IMG/VR virus record: IMGVR_UViG_3300029893_000053
Coordinates: 488-28,251 of that record
Length of the DNA stretch: 27,764 nucleotides
Origin: a virus
Direction: 5' to 3' (one strand)
The position numbers and the translations under genes were made by a program. Of this stretch, positions 21,562 through 27,212 are shown piece after piece (position 1 is the first letter of the stretch; each line of letters opens with the position of its first letter). The notes below the pieces were generated by a model. That model saw only the letters and a program-made list of their open reading frames with translations. It had not been told where the DNA came from and did not search any database.

Positions 21562-21579
21562 ATACCTCTCTTGTTATTT
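21562..21579 (-). promoter_or_regulatory. Repeated leader cassette, copy 3
   Basis: AAATAACAAGAGAGGTAT joins the 3' end of the structured region to the start of the 47-residue gene. With copies 1 and 2 it marks three consecutive genes with nearly identical translation leaders. Confidence 0.6.
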
Positions 21580-21583
21580 ATGA

Positions 21584-21964
21584 TCCCCATAGGGGAGTAG
21601 GGCTTCCACCTACTGCACATACACCTTGTACTTCAGTATATGCTCTGCCCCCTCGGCTTAGGTAATTAACCGTTCGCATAACAGGGGCGTATTGAGTTCT
21701 CTTGGGAGGGAAACTCAATGCTTTAACGAGCCGTCATACGGTAGCCCAACACATCAAGATTTACTCCCCCTCCCCAATGTTGAGAGCAAACAAGGCAACA
21801 TCACTCACACCATTTCACCCAATCCTGATTATCGGTATTCCGCCTCGATGGTGTACCCGAGAACGGCGAATGTCAGGACGATAGCTTTTGCTACCTGTTA
21901 TTGGAATGAAGAGTGATGAGCTTACCCTCAACACGGGGGAGGGAGAGCCAACCGTTAGTTGGCT
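21584..21964 (-). ncRNA. Candidate structured RNA, gene-free 380-base region
   Basis: No reading frame here is convincing, yet short stems are crowded together: TCCCC/GGGGA (21584-21596), AGTAGG/CCTACT (21596-21614), GCATATAC/GTATGTGC (21643-21615), ATTGAGTT/AACTCAAT (21691-21719), CCGT/ACGG (21731-21741), ATGTTG/CAACAT (21777-21801), GGTAGC/GCTATC (21893-21878) and AGCCAAC/GTTGGCT (21946-21964). In two stems one pair is G-U on the minus strand but A-C on the plus strand, pointing to a leftward transcript. It may be an independent noncoding RNA or a long intergenic leader. No known family is recognised and it has no tRNA features. Confidence 0.5.
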
Positions 21965-21981
21965 GGACTTATTATTAGTGG

Positions 21982-22164
21982 TTAATCTAAAATGCCCATT
22001 TGCCGATAAAATGTTTTTACATCTTTCAGTAAGCCGTCAATCGTCTTTTGTGAGTGTCCGTTTCCTCGTAGGTACTTCTCCAGAACACTCCAACTTACGC
22101 CCGATGTTTTATATTCTTTTAGAGCCGCTCCGACTTTTTCCACCTCTTTGGTAAGTCGCTCCAC
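21982..22164 (-). CDS. Small early protein with possible HTH, 60 aa
   Basis: The frame starts at GTG 22164 (a second GTG at 22143 is possible) and ends just right of the structured RNA region. The product has a charged N-terminal helix (TKEVEKVGAALKEYK) followed by GVSWSVLEKYLRGNGHSQKTIDGLLKDVKTFYRQMGI, whose helix-turn-helix-like spacing suggests a small DNA- or protein-binding domain. It overlaps the previous gene by 46 bases. Function unknown. Confidence 0.55.
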   Translation of the reverse strand: MERLTKEVEKVGAALKEYKTSGVSWSVLEKYLRGNGHSQKTIDGLLKDVKTFYRQMGILD

Positions 22165-22268
22165 TGGCTCGTAAGATGTAATGATGTCCAGATTTGCTGA
22201 CCACCCTTATCAGCGTTATAATACTCAAACGCCTCCTCTATCTCTTTAAGTGTTTTCATGTTTGCCAT
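22119..22268 (-). CDS. Small early protein, 49 aa
   Basis: ATG 22268 was chosen over the longer open frame from 22304 because that version lies wholly within the previous gene. It reads NMKTLKEIEEAFEYYNADKGG, then IWTSLHLTSQWSDLPKRWKKS. The first part is an amphipathic helix and the end is basic and tryptophan rich. An alternative start at 22259 (KTLKEIEE) is possible. No family is recognised. Confidence 0.5.
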   Translation of the reverse strand: MANMKTLKEIEEAFEYYNADKGGQQIWTSLHLTSQWSDLPKRWKKSERL

Positions 22269-22416
22269 TAGTGTATATTCTTTCCACATTTCCGTCGCCG
22301 TCATATTCCTGAATAATGTTGTAGTATTTGCCGTCTATCAAGTGCCATAAATCAATCTTTATAATGTTATGTCGTGAGTCAACGGATAGCACGGGAGGTC
22401 TTATATGCTTTGCCAT
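22246..22416 (-). CDS. Small early protein, 56 aa
   Basis: The start at ATG 22416 is supported by AAGGAG seven bases upstream, one of the few good ribosome sites in the early operon; this AAGGAG overlaps the stop of the preceding gene. The product reads AKHIRPPVLSVDSRHNIIKIDLW, then YYNIIQEYDGDGNVERIYTNGK. It is strand-rich, with a beta-hairpin-like DGDGN turn. Function unknown. Confidence 0.6.
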   Translation of the reverse strand: MAKHIRPPVLSVDSRHNIIKIDLWHLIDGKYYNIIQEYDGDGNVERIYTNGKHENT

Positions 22417-22419
22417 ACC

Positions 22420-22872
22420 CTACTCCTTAATTCTTAACTTACTCACATCAATGCCTTTCAGCTTTGCTACTTCTTCTAGGGTGAGTTCTACAATATTATC
22501 TTGAGGCTCTGCTCCTTTGATTGTCCAACCATCCTTTTCAACCTCTTTGAAGGTATACCAATCCAAGGCTGCGTCTTTATTATCCACGTAAGAAATGAGA
22601 AAAGAATTGTCTGAAACCTCAAGAACGGTTCTGTCGTGTCCACCTGAATCAATCACCCCATCTCCAACCTCAAGTGTCTGCCATGTCTTTGGGGCTGGTT
22701 TGAAGTGTTGGTCAATGAAGTTTTGAGTATTTACAAGCACATACCCACCATCGTCCATGATTGCTATGCGACCATTTGTATAAACTCCTGTCACCTTATA
22801 ATACTTACCTTGAGTGAAGCCATGTGAATTATCCTCCGTGCATTCTAACCATTGTCCTTTTTTGTATTGCAT
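22420..22872 (-). CDS. Probable SH3-like beta protein, 150 aa
   Basis: The first half, YKKGQWLECTEDNSHGFTQGKYYKVTGVYTNGRIAIMDDGGYVLV, is typical of small phage SH3-like barrels (G-K-x-Y-x-V ... I-x-D-D-x-G). The second half has WQTLEVGDGVIDSGG, VLEVSDNSFLISY and a C-terminal helix (ELTLEEVAKLKGID) resembling an end motif of phage proteins that regulate or bind partners. No enzyme motif is present. It is a plausible modular early protein of unknown role. Confidence 0.65.
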   Translation of the reverse strand: MQYKKGQWLECTEDNSHGFTQGKYYKVTGVYTNGRIAIMDDGGYVLVNTQNFIDQHFKPAPKTWQTLEVGDGVIDSGGHDRTVLEVSDNSFLISYVDNKDAALDWYTFKEVEKDGWTIKGAEPQDNIVELTLEEVAKLKGIDVSKLRIKE

Positions 22873-22881
22873 ATTTGTTTT

Positions 22882-23094
22882 TTATCTTACTAAACAGCGT
22901 GGGCAAAACTTGAACAACTCGCCATTCTCTTTGCCTATATGAGCTCTTGACTTGCAGAGAGAATGTGTGTCTGTTATGTATACTGTGATTCCATCCTCTA
23001 CTATCGTCGCTTTCTCAACCTCTCCAAGGTCTTCCCACCCTATTGGTCTTTTAAGAACTTTTGTTTTTTCAGGGAATGCCATATTTATTTCCAT
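22882..23094 (-). CDS. Small protein with C-terminal CPRC, 70 aa
   Basis: The frame starts at ATG 23094 inside the previous gene; the internal ATG at 23082 (AFPEKTKVLKRPIGW) is a good alternative. It has strands ATIVEDGITVYITDT, a cysteine at 47, and CPRC at 64-67 close to the end. The three cysteines and a nearby histidine (H52) could hold one zinc. It is one of several small zinc-type proteins in this operon. Function unknown. Confidence 0.6.
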   Translation of the reverse strand: MEINMAFPEKTKVLKRPIGWEDLGEVEKATIVEDGITVYITDTHSLCKSRAHIGKENGELFKFCPRCLVR

Positions 23095-23576
23095 TTATGA
23101 TGTTTCTTACCATTACATCGCTTCACTTCCCCCTTGATGCGACCACATTGCTTGCAGAGGGGTTTAGATGACGACGTGATTTTATCAGCCGACCCTGAAA
23201 TAACAAGACCATTCAATCCCTCAATACTCCTTAGACGGATTTCATTATCCTTTTCAGGCTCACACTTCCCCTTACAGTAGTATGGGTAGTAGATAAAGTC
23301 TTCGTCACGAAGAAATACAGAGCAGCCAAATAATGAATTTGCTCTAAACTGCGTAGGATTTATAGAATGAACCTGACGCTTCCGCACCTCACCCTCACCT
23401 TTAACGGCGTTGTCTTCAAGAATCTTCCATTTACACTTTTCACAAGTGACAAAGTCATCGTGGTCTACTTTTTCATTGAGAATCTCATCGACAGGAAGTG
23501 ATCTCCTACCGTCTTTAGCGTAGCCAATAACAGCCTCCTGTGTAAGTATTTTCTTTGCTAACCATTTGAACATCAT
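23085..23576 (-). CDS. Multi-cysteine early protein, 163 aa
   Basis: Eight cysteines fall in four groups: C45/C48 (CEKC), C85, C101/C105, and C141/C144 (CKQC) with C154. Together with several histidines these could form two zinc sites. The rest is mixed: a basic helix at the start (FKWLAKKILTQEAVIGYA), a central part with RANSLFGCSVFLRDEDFIYYPYY, and a basic end (KRCNGKKHHKWK) suited to nucleic acid. It overlaps the next gene by ten bases. No known family is recognised. Confidence 0.65.
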   Translation of the reverse strand: MMFKWLAKKILTQEAVIGYAKDGRRSLPVDEILNEKVDHDDFVTCEKCKWKILEDNAVKGEGEVRKRQVHSINPTQFRANSLFGCSVFLRDEDFIYYPYYCKGKCEPEKDNEIRLRSIEGLNGLVISGSADKITSSSKPLCKQCGRIKGEVKRCNGKKHHKWK

Positions 23577-23587
23577 AGGTTTTTTAT

Positions 23588-23869
23588 TTACGATATATCC
23601 TCCTTAGTATCTTTTAATCCCGCCGATCCGAACTCTTTAACGAGGCTTGAGATAATCTGTTGAGCATTCGGTTCGCCTCCTGTAAGTTCTTTGTCACCTT
23701 CCGGATCCGTCTTCGGTACAAAATCCTTTGCAAAAGTTTCGTCCCAAAACTTAATCGCCTTGTCATACTCCTCCCTTGTTAATTCTTTACGCAAGAGCTT
23801 TTGGCCGTAGTAGTTTAATACAGCCCATTTGCCCATTGCCTTTAGTTGCTCAAACTGCTCTTTATTCAT
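23588..23869 (-). CDS. Early helical protein, 93 aa
   Basis: The start overlaps the upstream stop at a TATGAATAA junction that is repeated at the next boundary. The product has NKEQFEQLKAMGKWAVLNYYGQKLLRKELTREEYDKAIKFWDETF, a helical region, then an acidic linker and a final helix (AQQIISSLVKEFGSAGL). There are no cysteines. It looks like a small protein-binding adaptor; no family is recognised. Confidence 0.6.
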   Translation of the reverse strand: MNKEQFEQLKAMGKWAVLNYYGQKLLRKELTREEYDKAIKFWDETFAKDFVPKTDPEGDKELTGGEPNAQQIISSLVKEFGSAGLKDTKEDIS

Positions 23870-24056
23870 AATTCATTCGCTTACATGATGAACACTCTAC
23901 GCCTGCAAATCCCTTACCAACGGTCACTTGTTGAGTGTTGCGACAATGCGGGCAGACAAACTTGCACACAAACTCCTCGTCTTTTGACAAAACCGCAACT
24001 CGATTAAACGTACTTACTCGATGTATATGCGGGTTCGCTGATCTAATGTTATTCAT
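23862..24056 (-). CDS. Zinc-ribbon protein, 64 aa
   Basis: A basic start (RSANPHIHRVSTFNRVAVL) is followed by the zinc ribbon CKFVCPHCRN (C31, C35, C38) and VECSSCKR (C55, C58). CPHC ... CSSC is the standard four-cysteine ribbon, with C31 extra. The stop and the next start share the TATGAATAA junction. Its role is unknown. Confidence 0.7.
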   Translation of the reverse strand: MNNIRSANPHIHRVSTFNRVAVLSKDEEFVCKFVCPHCRNTQQVTVGKGFAGVECSSCKRMNYE

Positions 24057-24564
24057 AGTGGATTGTTACTTCCAAAGATCGTTTACCAAACTCGAGTGCT
24101 CCTCTAATGTCCTTGTCGAATGATAAATCAAACCGACCATCATACTTACGAGCAGTGCGGTCAAGGCAGTAATAGTCACGCCCATCAACTGTAATACGAG
24201 TGTGCAAAGGAATATCCCGAGGGCAAGCGGCAACGTCTTGGCGACCGCAAATGTTATCACCGCTAGCAGCAATGCAAGGCGTTGAATCCGTCTGAGCTTC
24301 AACGGTATTGTACGCGGTAACGGTTGCGGTGATGGTTTTACTTCTTTCATTGGTAGAGTTAAGTGTATAAGCATGGTTGCACTCAACCACAGCAAGATCG
24401 CAGTAATCATCTTCTCCGTGTAGTGGAGCGGAAGTAGGGTTCAAGTAGGTTGTCCCCGGCTCCTCTTGAGAGGCTCCGTTTTGCGCCCCAACCGCTCCTG
24501 CCACAAAGAGAATTGAAATCCATATAATTGCGACCTGTGCTAAGAATAATCTAATGTCTTTCAT
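24049..24564 (-). CDS. Secreted 3D-domain protein (double-psi barrel)
   Basis: A signal-like N-terminus (FLAQVAIIWISILFVAGAVGAQ, about 7-28) leads to a linker and a C-terminal 3D domain at about 77-170: ITATVTAYNTVEAQTDSTPCIAA, IPLHTRITVDGRDYYCLDRT, then RFDLSFDKDIRGALEFGKRSLEVTI. Asp135 and Asp146, with Asp150 nearby, match the aspartates that name the domain. Related 3D proteins include MltA-type lytic transglycosylases, so it may cleave or bind peptidoglycan outside the membrane. Four cysteines in the barrel suggest disulphides. Presence among early genes is odd for lysis and could mean envelope remodelling. Confidence 0.75.
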   Translation of the reverse strand: MKDIRLFLAQVAIIWISILFVAGAVGAQNGASQEEPGTTYLNPTSAPLHGEDDYCDLAVVECNHAYTLNSTNERSKTITATVTAYNTVEAQTDSTPCIAASGDNICGRQDVAACPRDIPLHTRITVDGRDYYCLDRTARKYDGRFDLSFDKDIRGALEFGKRSLEVTIHYE

Positions 24565-24575
24565 TTTTGTTTTTG

Positions 24576-25169
24576 TTAAAAGGGTTGCCCGCTGTTATCA
24601 AGAACTGGAATGGCTTTCTCAAGCGTTGCCCCTGCTTTTTCTTTTTTGTAACACTCAATACATTTTGGATACTGCCCGGTATGCTCTGCTTTACAGAATG
24701 GGCAGACTTTGTACGACAAGGGCTTCTCGTCTGCTGGCATGTTAGCAATGCCCTTTGTCTTCTTCGCTGCTTTTGTGCTGTTGTCTCGTGTATCTGCGTC
24801 CTTCTCATCGTCAATGGCGAATAATCCGTTCAAGGCGTACTTGCGAGCATACGAGCTTGCTGCGCCGGTAATCTGACTTGCGTCCATACCCTTCTTAGTC
24901 TCCTCCTCTCGAGCAAGAGCCGTCGCCCATACTTCTCCACCATCAGCTTCATCAATAAGGGTTGCAGTCGCCTTGACGTAGTACCGATCGCCAACCTGTA
25001 ACATCTCATCCTTGATAAGCAGCGCTACCTTGTTCTTATCAAGTAATGGCTTTACAGCCTCCAAAATATCCTCACACGACCGGTACTTGTACCCACCAAA
25101 GGTATTAGTCTGACCTTTTGGTGCTTTAAGCTCTTGTTGAATAGTCCGTAACTTTGCAATGATTGTCAT
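24576..25169 (-). CDS. erf: ERF-type single-strand annealing protein
   Basis: The N-terminal half matches the ERF family: KLRTIQQELKAPKGQTNTFGGYKYRSCEDILEAVKPLL, VKATATLIDE, and the hallmark ITGAASSYARKYALNGLFAIDDEKDAD (about 97-124). ERF proteins anneal complementary single strands in phage recombination. A C-terminal extension carries a zinc ribbon, CPFC and CIEC near residues 157-172. It works naturally with the SSB and HNH proteins of the same operon. The start at 25169 follows the preceding gene by only four bases. Confidence 0.9.
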   Translation of the reverse strand: MTIIAKLRTIQQELKAPKGQTNTFGGYKYRSCEDILEAVKPLLDKNKVALLIKDEMLQVGDRYYVKATATLIDEADGGEVWATALAREEETKKGMDASQITGAASSYARKYALNGLFAIDDEKDADTRDNSTKAAKKTKGIANMPADEKPLSYKVCPFCKAEHTGQYPKCIECYKKEKAGATLEKAIPVLDNSGQPF

Positions 25170-25173
25170 ACAT

Positions 25174-25335
25174 TTAGAATTGATATTGTAATTGTTGTTC
25201 TTCTAGCATTTCTTCCATGAGCCGGATGATCTCTTCTTCATACAAAGGTAGATAGAAATCGTCCGGGTCAATGTTGTACCGAAAGCAGAATTGCGTTACT
25301 GCTTCGTCGTACAATGGGTGACTTTGTATACGCAT
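25174..25335 (-). CDS. Small acidic protein, 53 aa
   Basis: The frame from ATG 25335 reads RIQSHPLYDEAVTQFCFRYNIDPDDFYLPLYEEEIIRLMEEML and ends QQLQYQF. It is acidic, helical in its second half and lies between the zinc gene and ERF with almost no spacer. Its start has the AAATGTATG context found at two neighbouring genes. It might be a partner or inhibitor of a DNA protein because of its acidity, which is only speculation. Confidence 0.6.
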   Translation of the reverse strand: MRIQSHPLYDEAVTQFCFRYNIDPDDFYLPLYEEEIIRLMEEMLEEQQLQYQF

Positions 25336-25339
25336 ACAT

Positions 25340-25612
25340 TTATCTTAGTTCATCTTTAATATCGTTGATCCGACCTTTCTTTTGGCACTCCCAGCACACA
25401 AACTTCGTAACATCCCAATCCATATACTTCATCGTTGATAGGCTGACGTTATGCTCTCCGCAAGACACACACCGATCAATCTTCTTGCGATACCATGACG
25501 ACCAGCTACGAAACTCATTTGCCTTGAACTGCCCTCTAATATCTGCGGGTATCTCATTCCACCCATCAAGATTCTTTTGAGCCACTAGGCTCTTGTTGAT
25601 TGCTACTGTCAT
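25340..25612 (-). CDS. Zinc-ribbon early protein, 90 aa
   Basis: The start at ATG 25612 fits a TVAINKSLVAQKNLDGWNEIP opening; the longer frame from 25636 has no support. Two pairs of cysteines, C48/C51 (CVSC) and C73/C76 (CWEC), form a ribbon after a tryptophan-rich helix (FRSWSSWYRKKID). The C-terminus is charged. It overlaps the RHH gene by 47 bases. Probably contacts nucleic acid; role unknown. Confidence 0.65.
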   Translation of the reverse strand: MTVAINKSLVAQKNLDGWNEIPADIRGQFKANEFRSWSSWYRKKIDRCVSCGEHNVSLSTMKYMDWDVTKFVCWECQKKGRINDIKDELR

Positions 25613-25772
25613 ACATTTCTTGTAATTCCTTAACACTTATTTCGCCCTTGAACAGATAATCGACCACTGTTATCTGTTTATATCCATACTTCTCACTCAG
25701 CCCTTTAATTGGTACTTTCCAATGCTTTGGTATTCTGATATGAGTAGTATCTTTCTTATCCCACTCTGTCAT
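25566..25772 (-). CDS. Ribbon-helix-helix-like regulator, first early gene, 68 aa
   Basis: The segment DTTHIRIPKHWKVPIKGLSEKYGYKQITVVDYLF (about 8-41) has the alternation of a DNA-contacting strand followed by two helices, as in ribbon-helix-helix proteins. The end is polar and serine rich. As the first gene behind the early promoter it is well placed to repress its own operon. The start at 25772 has no ribosome site and lies behind a leader of about 300 bases. Family assignment is by pattern only. Confidence 0.55.
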   Translation of the reverse strand: MTEWDKKDTTHIRIPKHWKVPIKGLSEKYGYKQITVVDYLFKGEISVKELQEMYDSSNQQEPSGSKES

Positions 25773-25958
25773 ATGCTTCTGTTACCTATTAGGTGTCTAC
25801 ACCCCTCCCCCCGTATTCTTATCTCCAGCAGTTCCCATTGGTTAGTCCTTGTTTGCTTTCTGCTTACAGGGTTGTCCTTTGGTTCCTGGCTTCCTATCCT
25901 CCTCCCTAGATCCTGCTAGGGTCATCGGTAGTCTGCTGTGGATGAAGTTCCCGGGGGT
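25773..25958 (-). other. Rest of the early leader before the first gene
   Basis: This stretch has no convincing reading frame. It carries the hairpin CCCTAG/CTAGGG (25921-25904), a distant CAGCAG/CTGCTG pairing (25938-25933 with 25831-25826) and an ACCTA-T-TAGGT palindrome at 25784-25794. It is purine rich, with several GGAGG-like blocks. No T-rich terminator is seen. Confidence 0.5.
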
Positions 25959-26073
25959 ATGGGGTAAGACTCCCATTCAAGGAGGGGTTCCGTTGAATGA
26001 GGGTCATCTTCATGATCCCCTCCTAATCCAAGTAGCCTGTATACCGGCTTCTTAAATAGGAGTCTCACACCAT
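25959..26073 (-). ncRNA. Early leader RNA with closing stem and H-type pseudoknot
   Basis: A 15-position closing stem joins 26073-26059 (ATGGTGTGAGACTCC) to 25973-25959: 13 Watson-Crick pairs, one G-U and one mismatch. Inside are a hairpin at 26053-26030 (AAG-AGCC with GGCT-CTT) and a pseudoknot. GGAGGGG (26023-26017) pairs with CCCCTCC (25987-25981), and CATTCAA (25999-25993) pairs with TTGAATG (25980-25974). The last three 3' arms abut without gaps, so they can stack. The G-U pair would be A-C on the other strand, supporting this orientation. It begins about six bases from the predicted transcript start. No known family is recognised. Confidence 0.65.
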
Positions 26074-26085
26074 AGTCTTAATTCC

Positions 26086-26114
26086 ATTATAGTTAGCACT
26101 CTTGCCTTTGTCAA
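26086..26114 (-). promoter_or_regulatory. Perfect consensus early promoter
   Basis: On the minus strand TTGACA (26114-26109), exactly 17 bases, then TATAAT (26091-26086). Both boxes match the sigma-70/sigma-A consensus completely. Transcription should begin near 26079 and run left into the early operon. The spacer contains GAGTGCTAA, one half of the CIRCE heat-shock operator; the second half is only partly present. Confidence 0.8.
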
Positions 26115-26132
26115 GCTATATTTGGCGCTTCC

Positions 26133-26141
26133 TGTGGATAA
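26133..26141 (-). promoter_or_regulatory. Consensus DnaA box upstream of the early promoter
   Basis: TTATCCACA reads on the minus strand 19 bases upstream of the -35 box. It is the second perfect box in the window, the other being at 17574-17582. It could let host DnaA modulate the early promoter or mark a replication start. Confidence 0.4.
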
Positions 26142-26161
26142 GTGAACAGAGTACCCTAAAA

Positions 26162-27001
26162 CTAGCCGAAAATACGGCGGTGATGATCCTCTGCCACACG
26201 CTGATTGATTGAAGCGTAGTAACGCAAAGTTGTCCGGTCACTTCTGTGCCGAGCCAAGCATTGAGTGGATTTAATATCAACCCCTTTTTGTAATAGGTGT
26301 GTTACGAAGGTTCTGCGGAACACGTGATGATCAACCTCCCCACCAAGAAGTCTTTTAAGTGCTGCTCTGCTTGTCACCTGTTTTAATCGAGCCGTCCCCT
26401 TGTCATTAACAAACAACGCCTCATGATCATCTGCTCTTAAAAGCAGATACTCTTTGAGCCAATACAGACACCGCTCTGAAAAGTATATATACTGCTCATC
26501 TCCAGTCTTCACGTTTTTCACAACTAAGCTGCGAGTATCCCATGGCACGTCTTTCAAGTTCAACGCCAAGCACTCGCTAATCCGCAACCCCGTTGAATAC
26601 AAAACTTCAAGCAATGCTCTTGTGCGAGCCCCCAACCTATTACGAGGCAACTTCCCCAGTATGCGCTCCAAATCAACCTCGTCTAGCGACACGGGGTTTT
26701 TATATGGTATACTAGGATAGGCTATATCACGGTAATCAAAAGGAATATCCACACCATCTTCTTGCAGATACTTCAAATATGCGCGTATAGTTACTATACA
26801 CTTGAGGTGCGTGTGAGGCTTGCCCCTTCTAACGCCTATTTTGGCGATTTGAGAGGCTTTAAGCGACGAAATGGGTAAATCCCCCACAGAGGGTAGAATA
26901 TACGTCTCAAAAGCCCATTTCTTACTTGTAAAGGTTGTTTCTGAATATCCGATCGCATAACACCAATCAAGATACTCTTGTACTCGTTCTTTGAATAGCA
27001 T
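26162..27001 (-). CDS. int: Tyrosine recombinase / integrase
   Basis: The 279-residue protein has an N-terminal SAM-like DNA-binding part (about 1-85) and a catalytic domain from about 105. Catalytic residues are visible: R140 in TGLRISE, a lysine at about 162-165 in KNVKTG, H226/R229 in HHVFRRTFVTHLL, H252 in LARHRSDRTT and the tyrosine in LRYYA near 261. It is XerC/D-like in size. It would integrate or excise the phage, or resolve dimers. The start is ATG 27001, seven bases from a possible -10 box, so its transcript may be leaderless. No attachment site could be recognised. Confidence 0.9.
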   Translation of the reverse strand: MLFKERVQEYLDWCYAIGYSETTFTSKKWAFETYILPSVGDLPISSLKASQIAKIGVRRGKPHTHLKCIVTIRAYLKYLQEDGVDIPFDYRDIAYPSIPYKNPVSLDEVDLERILGKLPRNRLGARTRALLEVLYSTGLRISECLALNLKDVPWDTRSLVVKNVKTGDEQYIYFSERCLYWLKEYLLLRADDHEALFVNDKGTARLKQVTSRAALKRLLGGEVDHHVFRRTFVTHLLQKGVDIKSTQCLARHRSDRTTLRYYASINQRVAEDHHRRIFG

Positions 27002-27006
27002 CTCTT

Positions 27007-27046
27007 AACCTAACCCATTGACAAAAAGTTGTCAATATGGTAACCT
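27007..27046. promoter_or_regulatory. Divergent promoter with TTGACAA-N4-TTGTCAA palindrome
   Basis: The palindrome at 27018-27035 supplies a -35 box to each strand. Plus: TTGACA (27018-27023), 17 bases, TAACCT (27041-27046), start near the ATG at 27054. Minus: TTGACA (27035-27030), 17 bases, TAGGTT (27012-27007), start near the integrase ATG at 27001. The -10 boxes are weak, fitting an activated or repressed pair. Confidence 0.55.
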
Positions 27047-27053
27047 CACTTAT

Positions 27054-27212
27054 ATGCCAAATGGACTAGAAGACTCTCGGGTCAACGAAATCATTTCGTA
27101 CTGTAAAGACAAGCTCAATCTCTCCCCTGCCGAAATGGAAAGGGTCTTTGCTAAGCTGCCTAAAACAAGGCAGGGCATTCATAAGCGTTTACAAAAAGTT
27201 GACGGAAAATAA
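27054..27212 (+). CDS. Small possible regulator, 52 aa
   Basis: ATG 27054 starts PNGLEDSRVNEIISYCKDKLNL, followed by SPAEMERVFAKLPKTRQGIHKRLQKV. The second part is helical and basic, a possible short DNA-binding helix pair. It is the first rightward gene, divergent from the integrase across a palindromic promoter, the usual position of a repressor or excision-type control protein. An upstream TTG-initiated frame is open but would start in the promoter. The role is inference; no family is recognised. Confidence 0.6.
   Translation: MPNGLEDSRVNEIISYCKDKLNLSPAEMERVFAKLPKTRQGIHKRLQKVDGK

Noticed and set aside
21601-21680. tRNA-like folding in the gene-free region
   Set aside because: No T-loop consensus, no CCA-type acceptor and no anticodon arm of the right length.
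25773-26161. CRISPR array or tandem repeat in the intergenic region
   Set aside because: Repeated elements here are inverted, not evenly spaced direct repeats.
26100-26161. Phage attachment site beside the integrase
   Set aside because: No tRNA fragment or paired direct repeat was visible, and without the host sequence the core cannot be assigned.
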